From JABMPR01 sp964508765 (GTDB lineage: Bacteria > Fidelibacterota > UBA8477 > JABMPR01), in assembly GCA_964508765.1 (NCBI GenBank), contig CAZDVD010000011.1, positions 20,832 to 84,831 on the forward strand: a DNA stretch of 64,000 nt, read 5' to 3'. The stretch's first letter is position 1. Each line of letters begins with the position of its first letter. Position numbers and translations under genes: made by a program. Shown piece after piece: positions 63,464 through 64,000 of this stretch. The notes under the pieces are model-generated. The model saw only the letters and a program-made list of their open reading frames with translations, ran no database searches and was not told where the DNA came from.

Positions 63464-63940
63464 ATGCAAATTTCATTTCTTAATGTGTCACTTCTAAGTA
63501 TTCTCGGTTTCGGACTATTGACATGCTCTGAGCCTAATAAAAATGAGTCCGAATATTTTGGCATAGTCGAGTTTACGATTGAAACTGACACTTCAAGTAT
63601 CCATCAGGATCCAGATTGGTACACTATCCGAATGCGAACTGGCCAGAGTTTCTCAAGTGTGCCAAATTACATTGTTTATGATCTTGACAAGACTGAAAAT
63701 CAGTATCTATTTCATACGTTGAGGATAGACAGTTCAGAATCCGATAACCATGGGTTAGGTCCTGCGACTGCAAAAGAAGATTTATTGTTATACGATAATG
63801 TCACTTACGACCTGTTATTCAAGAACAACATCATAACTGATCTTTATAGATTCCATTTAGTTGGAGGCGAACTTGAGTTTTTGTCAGTTGTATCGAACTT
63901 CAGTTTTTATCGACAGAATGATGATGGGAACTGGGATTGA
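63464..63940 (+). CDS. Small lipoprotein of unknown function
   Basis: The 158-residue protein has a lipoprotein signal (LLSILGFGLLTC, Cys near residue 21) followed by an acidic, beta-rich domain with no motif I recognise. It does not resemble the other surface lipoproteins in the window. It stands alone after a non-coding stretch and ends close to the window edge, so its neighbours are unknown. Confidence 0.6.
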   Translation: MQISFLNVSLLSILGFGLLTCSEPNKNESEYFGIVEFTIETDTSSIHQDPDWYTIRMRTGQSFSSVPNYIVYDLDKTENQYLFHTLRIDSSESDNHGLGPATAKEDLLLYDNVTYDLLFKNNIITDLYRFHLVGGELEFLSVVSNFSFYRQNDDGNWD

Positions 63941-64000
63941 CAACTACCTAACGAGGCTGTCGAAAAAGGTTTGTAAATAGCAGTCTAACCTTGTCCTGAA

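Noticed and set aside
1..64000. CRISPR array, rRNA operon or insertion sequence
   Set aside because: I saw no regular spaced repeats, no rRNA sequence and no transposase genes. The only mobile genes are the tyrosine recombinases.

Overview
The window looks like a chromosomal contig of a Gram-negative bacterium of the FCB group, possibly close to Marinimicrobia, Calditrichota or KSB1. The basis is a TonB-dependent receptor, a PorV-like outer-membrane protein, many signal-peptide proteins and lipoproteins, several proteins with C-terminal secretion (type IX-like) tails, and moderate GC. No rRNA marker is present, so the placement is tentative.

Region 1 (1-31.7 kb, all + strand) is a glycan-utilisation locus. 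It holds the end of a TonB receptor, a secreted protein, a PorV-like porin, a frameshifted zinc dehydrogenase, a sugar-porter MFS transporter, two GH32 fructan hydrolases, two GH2 enzymes, and three paralogous secreted LamG proteins that share a large C-terminal domain I cannot assign. These are followed by a sulfatase, an aldose epimerase, a Na+/sugar symporter, galT and galK. The likely logic is extracellular release of fructose and galactose units from a possibly sulfated glycan, uptake, then mutarotase/Leloir catabolism. The locus is scarred. Three places join the 5' part of one gene to the 3' part of another (GH29/CE1 esterase, delta-60 repeat/PQQ propeller, xylulokinase/epimerase). One GH2 gene lacks a normal start codon, and two neighbouring genes carry in-frame insertions of about 80 residues flanked by short direct repeats.

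Region 2 (about 31.7-37.0 kb) is an AT-richer accessory segment ending at the 3' end of a tRNA-Ser(CGA) gene. It encodes a cysteine-rich orphan, a MerR-like regulator, a large tyrosine recombinase, an excisionase-like protein and a tRNA-adjacent integrase, with several palindromic sites and no clear cargo.

Region 3 (37.2-42.5 kb, - strand) is a compact run of tadA, a YigZ-family gene, a secreted metalloprotease, der and a PDZ/radical-SAM DUF512 gene.

Region 4 (42.7-58.6 kb, + strand) holds DUF1015, a class V aminotransferase and serA (serine synthesis), a coiled-coil protein, an M23 peptidase, a CapA-like protein, miaB, lapA- and lapB-like genes and a SPOR protein. A selenocysteine tRNA follows, then a beta-helix lipoprotein, a propeller protein and a methyltransferase. 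Region 5 (58.6-64 kb) holds trxB, an NtrC-type response regulator with its PAS histidine kinase, a MaoC-like dehydratase and a small lipoprotein.
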